64,000 nt of DNA, taken from positions 30,425,950-30,489,949 of the forward strand of contig OX424569.1 of NCBI GenBank assembly GCA_949152475.1. Direction: 5' to 3'. This DNA comes from Terebella lapidaria (lineage: Eukaryota > Annelida > Polychaeta > Terebellida > Terebellidae). This document shows, one piece after another, positions 43,896 to 54,850 of the stretch. How positions within the stretch are numbered: the first letter of the stretch is position 1; each line of letters starts with the position of its first letter. A program made the position numbers and the translations under genes. The notes beneath the pieces are model-generated. The model was not told the DNA's origin, made no database searches, and saw only the letters and a list, made by a program, of their open reading frames with translations.

Positions 43896-44653
43896 AGACA
43901 TGGGGTAATAGTAATAGGTAATAGCAGGTTTTGTGTTGTAATAGTGATAGCAATAAATATGGTTCCGTGAAAAATGTAAAGTTAATAGTAACAGTAATAT
44001 TATGAAAGAAATATGTAATATGCTATCACTCTGCTATTACAAAGTTGAAGTCCAGATGAATATCTGACACGTCATAACTAACAAGTCTCATTGTCTTGGG
44101 TTGTTTGAACTAGACATTGAGAAGTAATTAAGCCTGCCCTATCCCCCCTGGCTCCGATCCACCACACAACCCATCACTGGCCCTGTCTCACCCTCTGGCC
44201 AACAAGTCTGTGGCTGAAGTTTTGACAGCCTTCTGTGGTGGACAGTGAATACATAGGAGACAATTACAATCCAAGATTCAAAATTCCCTGTTTCTCATGT
44301 TTCTCCAGTGAAATGGACATGTTGTTTGAATTTACTGACTGGCTGACATTCAAATATTCATGCATGTTTTGTAATTGTTAATTTTACTGACTAGATATTC
44401 ATGCAAGTTCCAGTTTGCTTGTCATTGACAATAAATATGCTATATATTTACAGTTATTTGCTTACGCGTAATTATTACAACATAAAATCGACGAGTTACA
44501 GCTAAATTTAATCATGGACATGTGATAGTGATAGATCGGGAAGTAATAATAATAATAACAACAGTAATAACTTTAAACTTAGCTGTTATAGTAATAGTAA
44601 TATCATAGTTACACAGTAATAGTAATATATGCAATGTAATAGACCCCATGTCT
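43896..44653. mobile_element. Possible foldback element with AGACATGGGGT ends
   Basis: AGACATGGGGT at 43896-43906 is exactly inverted at 44643-44653. Next to both ends are degenerate (TAATAG)n/(GTAATA)n runs. The interior has no frame of note. The pairing beyond the tips rests on low-complexity sequence, so this is tentative. Confidence 0.45.
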
Positions 44654-45450
44654 GCACGTACTATTGGAAAAAATTCGAATGAATTTGAAAATAGGAAATA
44701 TTATCACTGACTGAACACAAATCCGAGACTGTGATTGCCCAACCACAAAGGTGATATAAACAACGATGATAAACTTATCCTGAATATCTAATTTGGCACC
44801 TTCGATACGAGTTCCCGTATCCCTTGCGAGTCTCGTTTTCAGTCAGTGATAAATTCGGCCTCATGGGATACGGAATGTTAGACGTAAATATAATTATGTA
44901 CTTCGTGAACAAACATGAGATAAATATTAGTATTACCGTGATCACGTCTACATATCATCTATCCAAACTATTAGTGCATGGAATTATTGATAGATATTCA
45001 TTGTTTTGAAACAATGCAATCAATCCAAGCTGGACGTTTTGATAGCATGATTCATCTGTATTCTACCCATATCAGATTCCTACATTTATCATGTTTATCA
45101 ATGTCACACAATCTAGCAATATATCAATATCCGTTTCATATCATGAAACAGTTGATGCATCATATATCACCGAAACCGTACAATAGGGAAATAATAATGA
45201 ATACCACGGGACCAGATGACTGTTCATATCTGATGGACGAGGATCTCTTCAGTCCACAACTCCTTTGATATCCTGATTTTTTTTACGTGACATATACACC
45301 GATACCACTAACTGCCATCTCATCTTCCTACGTGAGCGAAGATCACTGAAAAGCATTTCCCTGTGAGAACTTTTTTATTTTGAAAGTTTACACTATCACA
45401 TTGCAGGGCTGTTGAAATAGAAATGCTTTCAATATTCTTTCTTCTAGTTT
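44654..45450. other. Non-coding stretch
   Basis: No domain was recognised in the short frames at 44824-45268, and no terminal repeats were seen. Confidence 0.4.
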
Positions 45451-45959
45451 CACCCCCTGTAAGCGGCGTAGCAGTGAAGGGTTTTGTCCGGGCATGCGGT
45501 GGGTTTTGCTTGGACAGGTCATGGGTTTTGCTCGGGCAACACTGCTGATTCTGGGAGAAGATCAATTACTCTTTCGTTATTCTGTTGCAGCATCATATTT
45601 TGGTGGTTTCAGTTGATTAATATAACAAGGTATGTGTCTCATAATTTTGATGACGAGAATGATGTTTTAAAAACAAATTTACAATGAAATGTACAACGTA
45701 CATGCATGTATTCCCTCATAAAATAGCCGATATGATTTGCGTAATCACTTAGAACAGTTTGCAGGTACTTAATCAAAGCTTATGATATTCCGGATTATTT
45801 GGAGCGATGGCTGAACTTGTGAATGAGTAGTATGTGCCTCAAAACAATTCGTGTTGTACATACCGTCCGTGTGACCGAGCAAACCCATGACCTGCCCGAG
45901 CAAAACCCACCACACGCCCCGACAAAACCACTTCACCGCTGCGCCGCTGACAGGGGGTG
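45451..45959. mobile_element. MITE with ~95-bp terminal inverted repeats and 5-bp TSD
   Basis: The left end CACCCCCTGTAAGCGGCG is inverted at the right end (CGCCGCTGACAGGGGGTG). Similarity runs inward through GGTCATGGGTTTTGCTCGG. AGTTT occurs just outside both ends (45446-45450 and 45960-45964), a 5-bp target duplication. The transposase family is unknown to me. Confidence 0.85.
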
Positions 45960-45976
45960 AGTTTGGTAAGTGCAAT

Positions 45977-47430
45977 TATATAATAATAATAATAATACTT
46001 TATTAAGCCGTATTGTGGAAATCACAACATAGGTACAAAATAAAAAAGTATGAAACAACATAGAGATATAGTGACAAATAATAGAAATCCGCAACCTGAC
46101 ACAGTAGTATTTTACAGGCATTAAGGTAGTCCGCTCCAAACAGTGAGGGGAGGGGGTCAAAGAGTTTTTCAAAATAAATGACTGTATTAACAAAATCTAG
46201 AGCTTCAAAATGACATATTTTATAGAGTAACTGATCAGCATCCTAAAACTGAAAAGAAAATAGGGGGTCACCGTATCCGTTCTCTTGGAAAACAATATTC
46301 AAGATGTGAATATGGCCAAAAAAATGTGTAATAATACCATAAAATAAGTCATTCTAGTAAATGTTTGTGATTTTTGATCAAATATGTCGAAGAAACGAGC
46401 ACGGTGACCCCCTATTTTCTTTTAAGTATTAGAATGCTGATCATTTACTCTATAAAATATGTTATTTTGAAGAGATAATATTCTAGTTATAGCTTTTAAA
46501 TTTTGACTTTTCATTACCTCCCTGTTTGTAGCGGACTACGTTAACACACAAAAGTTCAGGTTTATATATATGTTCTCGTGCCTACTGGTAATATATACAT
46601 GTACAAACTATTCAAAATAGAGCAAACATTTCCTGATAAAAGGAGCAACTATCTTACAGCAGTCAATATCCGCGCATGATGCAATATAAATAAATTTATC
46701 CCTCATTGTCAAGAATTGAAATTGTGGAATGTTTGATTGAATTACTTCCTTACATTGATCTCTCAAGGTTTGTAAATATTCGTTTGTGCACTCCATGATA
46801 ACATGGTATTCATCCCCTACCTTGCCTGAGTTACAAACTCTACTGTACCCTTTTGTTTCTTTCGATTCCATAGAATCTACCCCTCTCAATATCAAATGCA
46901 TGAGCAGATAATCGTAGCTTGGTAAGAGATTTCCTGTATTCCACGTTAGGTATGGCGATTAGGTATCTTTCCAAAATATTATTTTTTTTACAATTGACAA
47001 TATTTCAAGTTTTCTGCTTTTTTCGAATAGACCAGATTGTATTTCATAGAAGATGTCCTTCATATTGTTCATTAACTTTTTTGCTAGTTCACCTATTTGG
47101 TTCTTACCGAGAGGCATATTGACTTGCACTGACGACTGCGGTAATAAATTGCCACATTTATTTTCAATAAATGAACAGATTGATTTTTTTCCTGAGAATT
47201 TGAAAATATTGTGGAGGGCATATGCTTGACCAAGTAATTTTTTGTAATGATGAAAAACGTGTAATGATTGTGTTGGAACGGCGGCCAATATTGTGCCAAA
47301 AATGATCATATTCAAAACTTCCAGGCAATTCTCTCCAAATCATGTTGGTAAGTTGGTCCAATCCTAGTTTCCTATTGGTGACCTCGAGTTTGAACTTGAA
47401 GGCCAAAATCGAGATAATGCATAATTATTT
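45977..47430 (-). pseudogene. Degenerate LINE 3' end with MITE inserted in its 3' UTR
   Basis: Minus-strand frames between 47406 and 46608 carry pieces typical of an ORF2 C-terminus: LAKKLMNNMKDIFYEIQ, and a final SGKVGDEYHVIMEC..Y..LRDQ (Cys/His-containing end). Several frameshifts separate them. The plus-strand (AATAAT)n followed by ACTTTATT at 45978-46003 would be the microsatellite tail. A TTAA MITE (46125-46540) splits the 3' UTR. Confidence 0.65.
46125..46540. mobile_element. TTAA-flanked MITE (416 bp)
   Basis: TTAA at 46121-46124 and 46541-46544 flanks the inverted ends GGTAGTCCGCTCCAAACAG and its inverse (CTGTTTGTAGCGGACTACG). Interior arms also pair, for example AATAGGGGGTCACCGT with ACGGTGACCCCCTATT. 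The TTAA target fits piggyBac- or Kolobok-type mobilisation. Confidence 0.82.
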
Positions 47431-49028
47431 CAATATCCAATTCCTAAAAAAAACTGTATGATTCTTCTCACAAATAAGCATAGCCACTATTTTTATGATA
47501 ATGTAGCCACTGTGTATAAATTATTCAGGCCGGTTTGGCTGAATCGCACGAATTTGACCATTCAAGTTTGAATTGGGAGTTTTTACCAAAACATGTCTAC
47601 AACTGTCTCCTTGTGTCTCTAAACCTCACTCTCGTCAATCCACAGTGATGATTGTTTATCTTAATGTACCAATACAATGCCATTAAAATCATACATATTG
47701 ATTTCCGTTATCTTTTTTCCCCAATATATGTCATTTTTACACCGGTTGTTCTAACCACAATAGACATTCACGTCTTACTTCAAGATCCGAATACATGATA
47801 TGATCTGGTTTTTATTCTGTATATGATTCTTCTTGAATAAACATTGAAATACATGTACATTGTGATAAATGTGCTAGTTTACTGGTGTGTATGGTACAAC
47901 AAAGAACGACATTCAATTCAACTATCAATGAACAATATACGAAATATTTTGAACAAATCAAACTGTTCAAACTAAAGAAACTTCGGTAACGTCTTTACAT
48001 TTTTGGAGAGCACAGTATTGATGAGATGAACAGAACAGCTGCCCATGTGAGTATACAAGAACCACTAACTGTCCAACCTTGAACTTGTAATGAATGCTAC
48101 ATACATACCAACAGCAATGATTCTCACATAAACGACTTGTTTCTATTGATGTTTTCGATACAAACTGTGTAAATAAGTGCGAAATGTCTCGAAAGTCAGT
48201 AAAGTTATAGATCAGCATTGGACCACAATACGACACCAAGTGTAGATCTACTATACTTCGCCAATTAAAAAAAAACAGTGTGCATTTCGTTGTTCCAGAA
48301 TAAATACACCTCTACACTGTGAATTCAATACTTTGGAACAATAAGATGGACTCGATGTCATGTTTGGCATAACAAAGTTTGAAAGTACACTTCTTGTCTC
48401 CATGGGTTTAGTAGTATAACGCAGAGATATAAATTCTACACACTATAGCCAATCCACTCATCGGTACAGCGCTAACTACAGAATACATACACTCCATCAT
48501 GGTTAGCGTTAAACATGGCATCTCGTATATATTTGACGCACTGATATACATAGGCTCAGTTCAAGCATTCCGGTCAGATGTATCTGTTCAAAATAACGTA
48601 TATAATACTATATAACAGTCATGTTGATATGCCACTTAATAAATAGTTGACCCTGAAACCGATCTTGAATTCGAAGGCAACCTTCATGATGGATATCCTA
48701 AAAGTGAAATACATGAGCACATTAACATGGTAATATTGTAACACGTTAATATTTTTCATGTTAATATTGTTACACATTGAAATTGATACACTTTAATATT
48801 GATACACGTCAATAATATTGCACGTTGATATTTTATGTTCACTCACCATTTTGTCGGCACGCGTAACATATTTGCATCCAGTTTCTGAAACTCGCGTGAA
48901 CGTGAGTTTGCGAACATTCACCTTATTTTATGTTGGTAAGATGTTTGAGGCATTCGGTAAAGTGTAGTTGTAATGAGCGATAGGTATGGTTGATGATAAG
49001 AGCTGGTGTGGACGTTTGTTTTACTGAT
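47431..49028. other. Non-coding stretch downstream of the minus-strand FTP gene
   Basis: I see no supported gene. Around 48725-48835 there is a short run of imperfect repeats built on ACACGTTAATATT. Possible further 3' exons of the FTP gene were looked for and not found. Confidence 0.4.
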
Positions 49029-52000
49029 TCAATAACGAACAAATTCAGAAGCAGGCTTGTACTTACGTTCCTTATTCATGACGGTAACTTCACAGAGTGT
49101 AAGAATAGTAGCGCCATTGTGAATGAGGACGTAACGGCCGAGTAGTGGCGTAGGTGTACATGTGTAGATACGTTTAGCCTCTTGCTGATAACCAACATGG
49201 CTGGCACACACTTGGTAATGGGGCTCAGTTGGCGACATGTTGGAAGTTGTTGGTTCTGTATTGCTCACACCGATTTTGAAATCAGCTAGTCGCTGAATGC
49301 CTGAAATGTATGTATCAAGCTGTCACCAAAAACACACAGAGCGTGTTGGTAATTCCACTGAAAAAAATCTAAAGGAAGACTTTCTTGGAATATAAACAAA
49401 ACCAAATCAAATATTTATAGCTCAAAACACAGTGGCGTCATAAGGGGTGGAAAGTGTGTAAGATCTACAAAGCCCGGCCTAATATCTCAAGCTCAATCCG
49501 CACTGGTTTCATCAGGAGCCGTCAGTGCGCGAAAGAGATATCATAAAAAGACTAATTTTGGCGGTCGAGTCAATAATACTTCTAATAGACGCCGGGTTCT
49601 GATAGACGCCGGGGGTTCAGGTATACTTAAATTAATAGATGCCGGGTTCTGATAGACGCCGGGTCTAGTGTGTAACTGAAATCAATAAACGCCCGGGCGT
49701 CTATTAGAAGTTTTACGGTAATACAAGATTTGTGATACTCACAGCACGCTTGCGTCCTGGTTACTATTGCCACCGCGTTGATCACAGTATTCTCGCCGAC
49801 GTCGACATACCACCAGGGTCGATTTTCGACAACAGAGTGAGTGCAGGCGAAAGGATTCCCATCATTGGCGTAATAACTATAACGCTCGGAGAAATGACTG
49901 CTCTGATTGGTGGGTTTCATTGCGGCAACATTCTGCAGCCGATCTGGTATACATAAAGTATCATCAATCAATTTTAATTCATTGATATTGTTCATTAGGA
50001 AAAACGTATATAAGTGATTTATTTTTTATATGGTATGTACACAAATAATTTTTTGTCGACATACCTGTATAAATTTCAATATCAAACAGACGGAAAGGTG
50101 CCAGGGCTTGCACAACAAAATATCTCCCGTACATAGGCCTATTGGTGCAATGTAGGAATTCTGATGTGAAACTCAAACCACCTGTACGGTCAACAGATGT
50201 ATCCATATAGCCCATGTTAAGATGAATGTGGCCAATATGGATGGACTTTCCTTCTAAACTTTTTTTCACATTTGTTAAATTTCTCTGAGTTTATTATAGG
50301 TCTTGAATAAGATTGTTTCATGAACAAGTTAATGACAATAGTGTACTGACCAGTATGGTTCAAACATATATCGTACGTCTGGCCAGTTATCGAGGGCGTC
50401 ACACTTGTCACAGAATCCTGGGCAACGCCGAGATAGAAGCCCACGAACTCCGCTGTGGAGTTGATAATGATAACAGTTGAACAGTGATAATAACAGTGAC
50501 TATGAAGCATTGTTCGCACAAATGATTGTGTGATAAATGATCACAAATGATTACTATGATAAGGAATTGGAAATTGGATATATTACAAACTACGATTCGC
50601 TCGGAATACTCTATAATTGGTATTGGGAATATCAATTTCTATCAAAATTATTCTGTTTCAAGCAAAAATTTAATTTTCTAGCTTGCAAAGAATATATCCA
50701 TGATTGCTAGACCTAATTGTGCAAGATATTTTGATCGCCAACTATGCAGATCAGCCTGGTAATGTTATGGTCACATGCATTCCCGACACAGATACAGACT
50801 TTTTTTTTTTACTTTTTTTTGTATTTTTGTCAATAATTTTTTTTTTGCGGAGAGGAAATCAGGAATAGATACGGAGTTGTTGCGGAGACAGACGGAATAT
50901 ATACGGAGAACCCCGGCATGTTCCCGACATAAGCCGGAGGAAGCCGACAGACCCCTGCAGAAACCGTCGCGAGGCCGGAATTCCGCCCTCACTCTGTCCC
51001 TTGAGAAACCCAGAGAAAGGCAGAGTAACCCTGGAGTAAGTCATAAAGCTCCGTTTTCTCCTGAGATTCTCTGTGCATACTCCGACTTGCTCCAGTAGTT
51101 AAATTTCATCCAGGAGTAACCCTGGCCTTCCCCTGAGATGGTCGGAATACCTACGGAGAAAGCAGGCATATCTACGGACCTATCGCAGCATTTACATGAA
51201 TCTCTGAAGTAACACCGGCATATCCCCGGAAAGTGACAAAAGGTGGAAAATGACCCACTCCAGGAACTCTCCGGCATTTGGGCAGAAATTTTTTAACATG
51301 GCTAACTTTTCCCGGAGCGCTAAACAAAATTTCCGGAGCTCCCCGTCAGCTCCCGATAAATCCCGACACAATCGGGAGTCAGGGCGGAACGTCCACTCAG
51401 TTCCCTGAGTTTCCGATTTTTTTGCCGTAGATACGTCGGAAGTCCTCCAGGTATGACATGTGACCATAGCAAAGGAAGAAGAGTACGTACCAGTTGGCGC
51501 GGTGATGACCACCGTGCTGATACGGTAGACATCTCCTAGGTCCACGGCCCACCAAGGATATGATCCACTGGTTGTAGCGTTGGTCAGTGGATCATGGTCG
51601 ACGACAGCGGTATCATTTACTAGACCACTTGCTGTGGAGCGGTATGCCGACTTGCCGAATGCGATGTCAGATACTGAAGTATGAAGTTTTTTAGATACAT
51701 TTTTCGTGTATATATCTAGATTAGGTGAATGTGTATGACATACCATAGTAGAAACAGGGATATTTTAAACAAGAATAAATTGATATTCTGAAAAACATAA
51801 ATATTACAAACACCAAAATTTGTTATATATTCCGTCTGTCTCCGCAACAACTCCGTATCTATTCCTGATTTCCTCTCCGCAAAAAAAAAAAAATATTGAC
51901 GAAAATACAAAAAAAAAGTAAAAAAAAGAGTCTGTATCTGTTAGCCACTTTCAAAGTGCAATATTCCTGATATTGAAAAGAAATATTACCTGAAACACAA

Positions 52001-52121
52001 ATTGTCATCACTGAATTCCACACTTACTTTGTTCTGTTCCGGTGAAACTTGAAAATAAATGTATAACCATAAGAGATACATGACTTAGACAAACATAGGA
52101 CAAACATTTTATCCTTGCCAT
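49029..52121 (-). CDS. Secreted protein with two FTP (fucolectin/tachylectin-4/pentraxin-1) domains
   Basis: Minus-strand exons: 52121-52028, 51673-51491, 50452-50351, 50181-50065, 49943-49743 and 49300-49029 (stop). All introns are GT-AG and phase 1, giving about 322 aa. Exon 1 is a signal peptide (hydrophobic VSLMVIHLFSSF). Exons 2-4 form FTP domain 1: AFGKSAYRST, PWWAVDLGD, then GRYFVVQALAPFRLFDIEIYT. Exons 5-6 form domain 2: NVAAMKPTNQSS, DGNPFACTHS, RPWWYVDVG, ADFKIGVSN, GRYVLIHNG and LCEVTVM. The family has an F5/8C jelly-roll fold that binds fucose and calcium and acts as soluble lectin in innate recognition. The last exon could instead splice at GTAAGT (donor after 49067) to an exon not found here. 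No stop was seen in any exon, in contrast to the inverted copy at 20.7-42.6 kb. Intron 2 holds a GC-rich insert. Confidence 0.85.
49570..49716. repeat. Palindromic minisatellite in FTP intron 5
   Basis: The word TAGACGCCGGG (once TAGATGCCGGG) occurs four times in direct orientation. The cluster starts CTTCTAATAGACGCCGGG and ends with the inverse CCCGGGCGTCTATTAGAAG, so it can fold back. It is absent from the matching intron of the plus-strand copy, which has a MITE and a SINE instead. Confidence 0.75.
50778..51460. mobile_element. GC-rich insert in FTP intron 2
   Basis: Base composition changes sharply from AT-rich to GC-rich, with many CGGAG, CCGGA and CCCGACA words. TGGTCACATG before it and CATGTGACCA after it mark the edges. 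No matching sequence is present in the plus-strand paralogue's intron 2. It has no recognised coding frame. Its left 116 bp recur inverted at 51824-51941. Confidence 0.5.
50788..50903. repeat. Inverted-repeat arm, left (FTP intron 2)
   Basis: About 116 bp from ACAGATACAGACT to GACGGAATATATA, containing T runs and GCGGAGAGGAAATCAGGAAT. Its inverse lies at 51824-51941 with only a few differences in the T runs. The two arms sit on either side of exon 2 (51491-51673). Confidence 0.85.
51824..51941. repeat. Inverted-repeat arm, right (FTP intron 1)
   Basis: Inverse of 50788-50903. Together with it, this arm encloses exon 2 of the minus-strand FTP gene in a potential intronic RNA hairpin with a loop of about 0.9 kb. 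Confidence 0.85.
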
Positions 52122-53033
52122 TGTTGCCCCTATGAAACCAATGAATAAGTTTTCGTATTGGATTACGCCTGAGCGCACAGGATACGGTTTAGCTCATCTG
52201 AGTCGCAGGTTCAGTGTATTCGACGTAGCTGATATCGATTTCCATACATGGGCCAAATCTTAGTGACAGAGATAGACGGGTACAACACAGGATAGTAACT
52301 GAATGCACAGCATGTCGTTCCAGTCTTTATTGATACAAAAGACGTTAGTATTTCATACAATAATCAATGTTATGGGGTCGACTGTGTATACACTGATATA
52401 TTGCGTGAAAGGACGATAGATCAAAATTAATCTCGATCAATCCCATACGTTTTCATTTGTCAGCGAACAATAGCGACCAACGTGGTCTGATAGTCTCCCG
52501 CTTGTCTGATATGGATTGACAATGGCCTATCTATAATAAACTGAATAACCGACGGATGACAGGCGTCAGAGCCTCTGTTCATGCGTACCACTTCAGAAAT
52601 TAAATTATACGCGCACACTATTGTCTGACATATGAACTATCACAGTGGAACAAATTTATCAGTGATTAAATCTAAAACTTCTAGTCCATATAGGCTCACA
52701 AATGGTTGCATTATAAAAATGATATGTTATAAGCAAATTAATACGAAAGTTCTTTTCAGGATACAATGTGTGTCTCAAGATAAGGCATGTTAGGAAATTA
52801 AGTTATCACGTAACAATAAGTAATTGATACGTGTATAGCTACTTTGGAGGCATGAGGGTTATTATGAATATCATTTTCAGAACCGAAATAATTTCAATCA
52901 ACATTTTTATAATAATTACTAGTTCAAGAATTCTACTTTGCTACTAATGTATGTTATTGTTAACATGTTAATATGTATTTTGTTTTTACTAAAATATTAT
53001 AGTTATAATAGGATCTTCATTCTAAAATAGTGA
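52122..53033. other. Upstream region of the minus-strand FTP gene
   Basis: Parts match 19860-20160 inverted, upstream of the other FTP copy, for example the stretch containing ATATGGATTGACAATGG. It separates the FTP gene from the divergent frame at 53034, so any shared promoter would be here. No TATA box or other site was assigned with confidence. Confidence 0.4.
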
Positions 53034-53252
53034 GTGAAAAAGGGGGCAGAAAATGTTACTTCTGTGGATGTAAATGGAACCGATCAGTGTTATATAAACA
53101 AGTTTATGAAACCTGTCAAAGAGGACGACAAAAATTGTACCACAAGTCAGGAGTTTGTGTCGGCTGGAAAATTTGCCCTTCAACGAAACTCGCGCAATTT
53201 TATTAAATGCATGACAGCTTATCAAAAAGTGTGTTTGACGTATCGTTTATAG
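53034..53252 (+). CDS. Conserved cysteine-containing open frame, possible exon
   Basis: About 70 codons ending in TAG/TAA-type stop at 53250-53252, with TDQCYINKFM and four cysteines in the part after position 53090. The frame opens with GTG, not ATG; GGGGGCAG just before ENVTSV could be an acceptor, which would make it a terminal exon. A copy with a nonsense codon lies inverted near 19450-19660, next to the other FTP locus. I do not recognise a family, and no upstream exon was found. Confidence 0.35.
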   Translation: MKKGAENVTSVDVNGTDQCYINKFMKPVKEDDKNCTTSQEFVSAGKFALQRNSRNFIKCMTAYQKVCLTYRL

Positions 53253-53373
53253 TTCGGAATATGGCGAATGTGGTGGTATTTCAAGAGCACGAATGTGCAC
53301 TTTTCGTTTCTGTCGAATCTCGATTAATACTGACATAAATGTCTAGATTCGAGTGTGAAATCTTGATAAATAC

Positions 53374-53683
53374 CATAGACATAGAAGAGAGATGGACTGC
53401 CAACTCCGATATCACTCTCTCTGTTCCTAGTCATTGAGCTTGAGGTCACAAAAGGTCAGAGGAAGATGGTAGTTACACTTCCGTTGTCAACGTATAACGT
53501 CCTATTGCCATTGTTCATTCCTGACGATCCTCAGTGTGTTGACGTCACGTACGGTATTCGACGTATTTGACAATTCAATTTTCCCATGAAACTTCAAACC
53601 GGAAATAAAGTACCCATGTTCCTCTGGTCACAAGCTCAAGGTCACTGAGGTCAAGTTGGCAGTCCATCTCTCTTCTATGTCAA
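53374..53683. mobile_element. MULE-like MITE (310 bp) with 10-bp TSD
   Basis: Inverted ends contain GACATAGAAGAGAGATGGAC and its inverse. TGATAAATAC occurs at 53364-53373 and 53684-53693, a 10-bp target duplication as made by Mutator-like transposases. The interior also has GAGCTTGAGGTCAC and an inverse counterpart. Confidence 0.85.
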
Positions 53684-53693
53684 TGATAAATAC

Positions 53694-54355
53694 GTACCCA
53701 CAGAAATAATGTGTTTCTGATCCCTTTTTATGCGAGAAGATTTTTTTTATAGCGATCCACACTTTGTTAGATGCCATTATTCAAACATTAGTCACCATTG
53801 CCAACAACGAATATATTATGCATATATTCAAACGGCTTATAATTTCATCACTTGCTTTGTGACATTCAGATCGCTAGTGTACCCCTTCTGTAGGTGCCAC
53901 TAGCTATACATTTGCAGCATCCGCAATGTGACACTTCCGACATAACATTCGACTGCTAAGTCGCCATTATCACCCGGGGAACATATGTTATGCAAACAAA
54001 GTTGTCTGGATGAGACGTAGAAGCTGCCTCTTGACTTCCTCCCTTATATAGTCAAAGACCCCCGGGATTTCTTTTGCCACCAGTGTATAATTCGTCAGCT
54101 TTCAAGTGTGGTTTCAGATCTGCACCTTTCGCTTTACGAAATACTGAAAGTACCGACCGTCGATGTGACTGAACATTTTCACGGCAGCCTACTGTTGATT
54201 GATGGATATCGAAACCGAATATCCCTTGAGTAACTCGCTTTGTCCAAGCACACCACTGACCCCCCGGGTCCACTGAGGGGAACAACAATATTTCGCGGCC
54301 TGGATGTCACTCCATCCTTCTTTGAGGCAGGGCAAAATGTTTGGCATGTGACAAT
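53694..54355. other. Distal part of the inverted duplication; no gene seen
   Basis: 53900-54030 matches 18960-19090 inverted, near the outer edge of the FTP duplication. A related piece (ACATACCAGCTGCCTTGTGA) also occurs at 55155-55175, so this edge sequence is present three times in the window. Confidence 0.5.
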
Positions 54356-54359
54356 GCTG

Positions 54360-54850
54360 AACTGGTTTTTATTTAGCGTCAGGCTTATTGGAGAAATATG
54401 TTATTGTCCTGAATAGTTCATCAGCACTCTCTTCATTTCTGCTTGACTCGGGTACAACAGTTATGATAAGGTTGTCTCTCATCGAACGCACCTCCAATTT
54501 GGTGATCCTGTGATCCAGTTCCTCTTGGGTAGCATAAATTTGCTGTACTTGCGTGGCCAGAACAATTGTTTTATCTGCAAGCGCATCAAACTTTTTTGTA
54601 GATTCTCTATACTTTGAGTCATGATTTTTTGCATCATATTCTTCAGATCTTTAATTTCTGCAGCCCAACTTGGTACTGATTCAGCAGTGTGCTTCTTGTA
54701 TTTTGTCATCGTTACAAGTGAAGATGGGCAAATCGCAAGTGGTTGGGTTACTTTTACTTTTGAGGCATTCCTTAAGGAAATCGCTTCAGCCTTTCCGCAC
54801 AATGATCGAATGCCTTCACGCTTGAATTGTTGACCTTTGAAGCTCGGATT
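54360..54850 (-). pseudogene. Degenerate L1/Tx1-type LINE ORF1 fragment
   Basis: Minus-strand frames give WAAEIKDLKNMM, a coiled-coil region, then ELDHRITKLEVRSMRDNLII, the junction between coiled coil and RNA-binding domain in L1-type ORF1 proteins. A frameshift lies near 54560. No RT or tail was found next to it. Confidence 0.6.
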
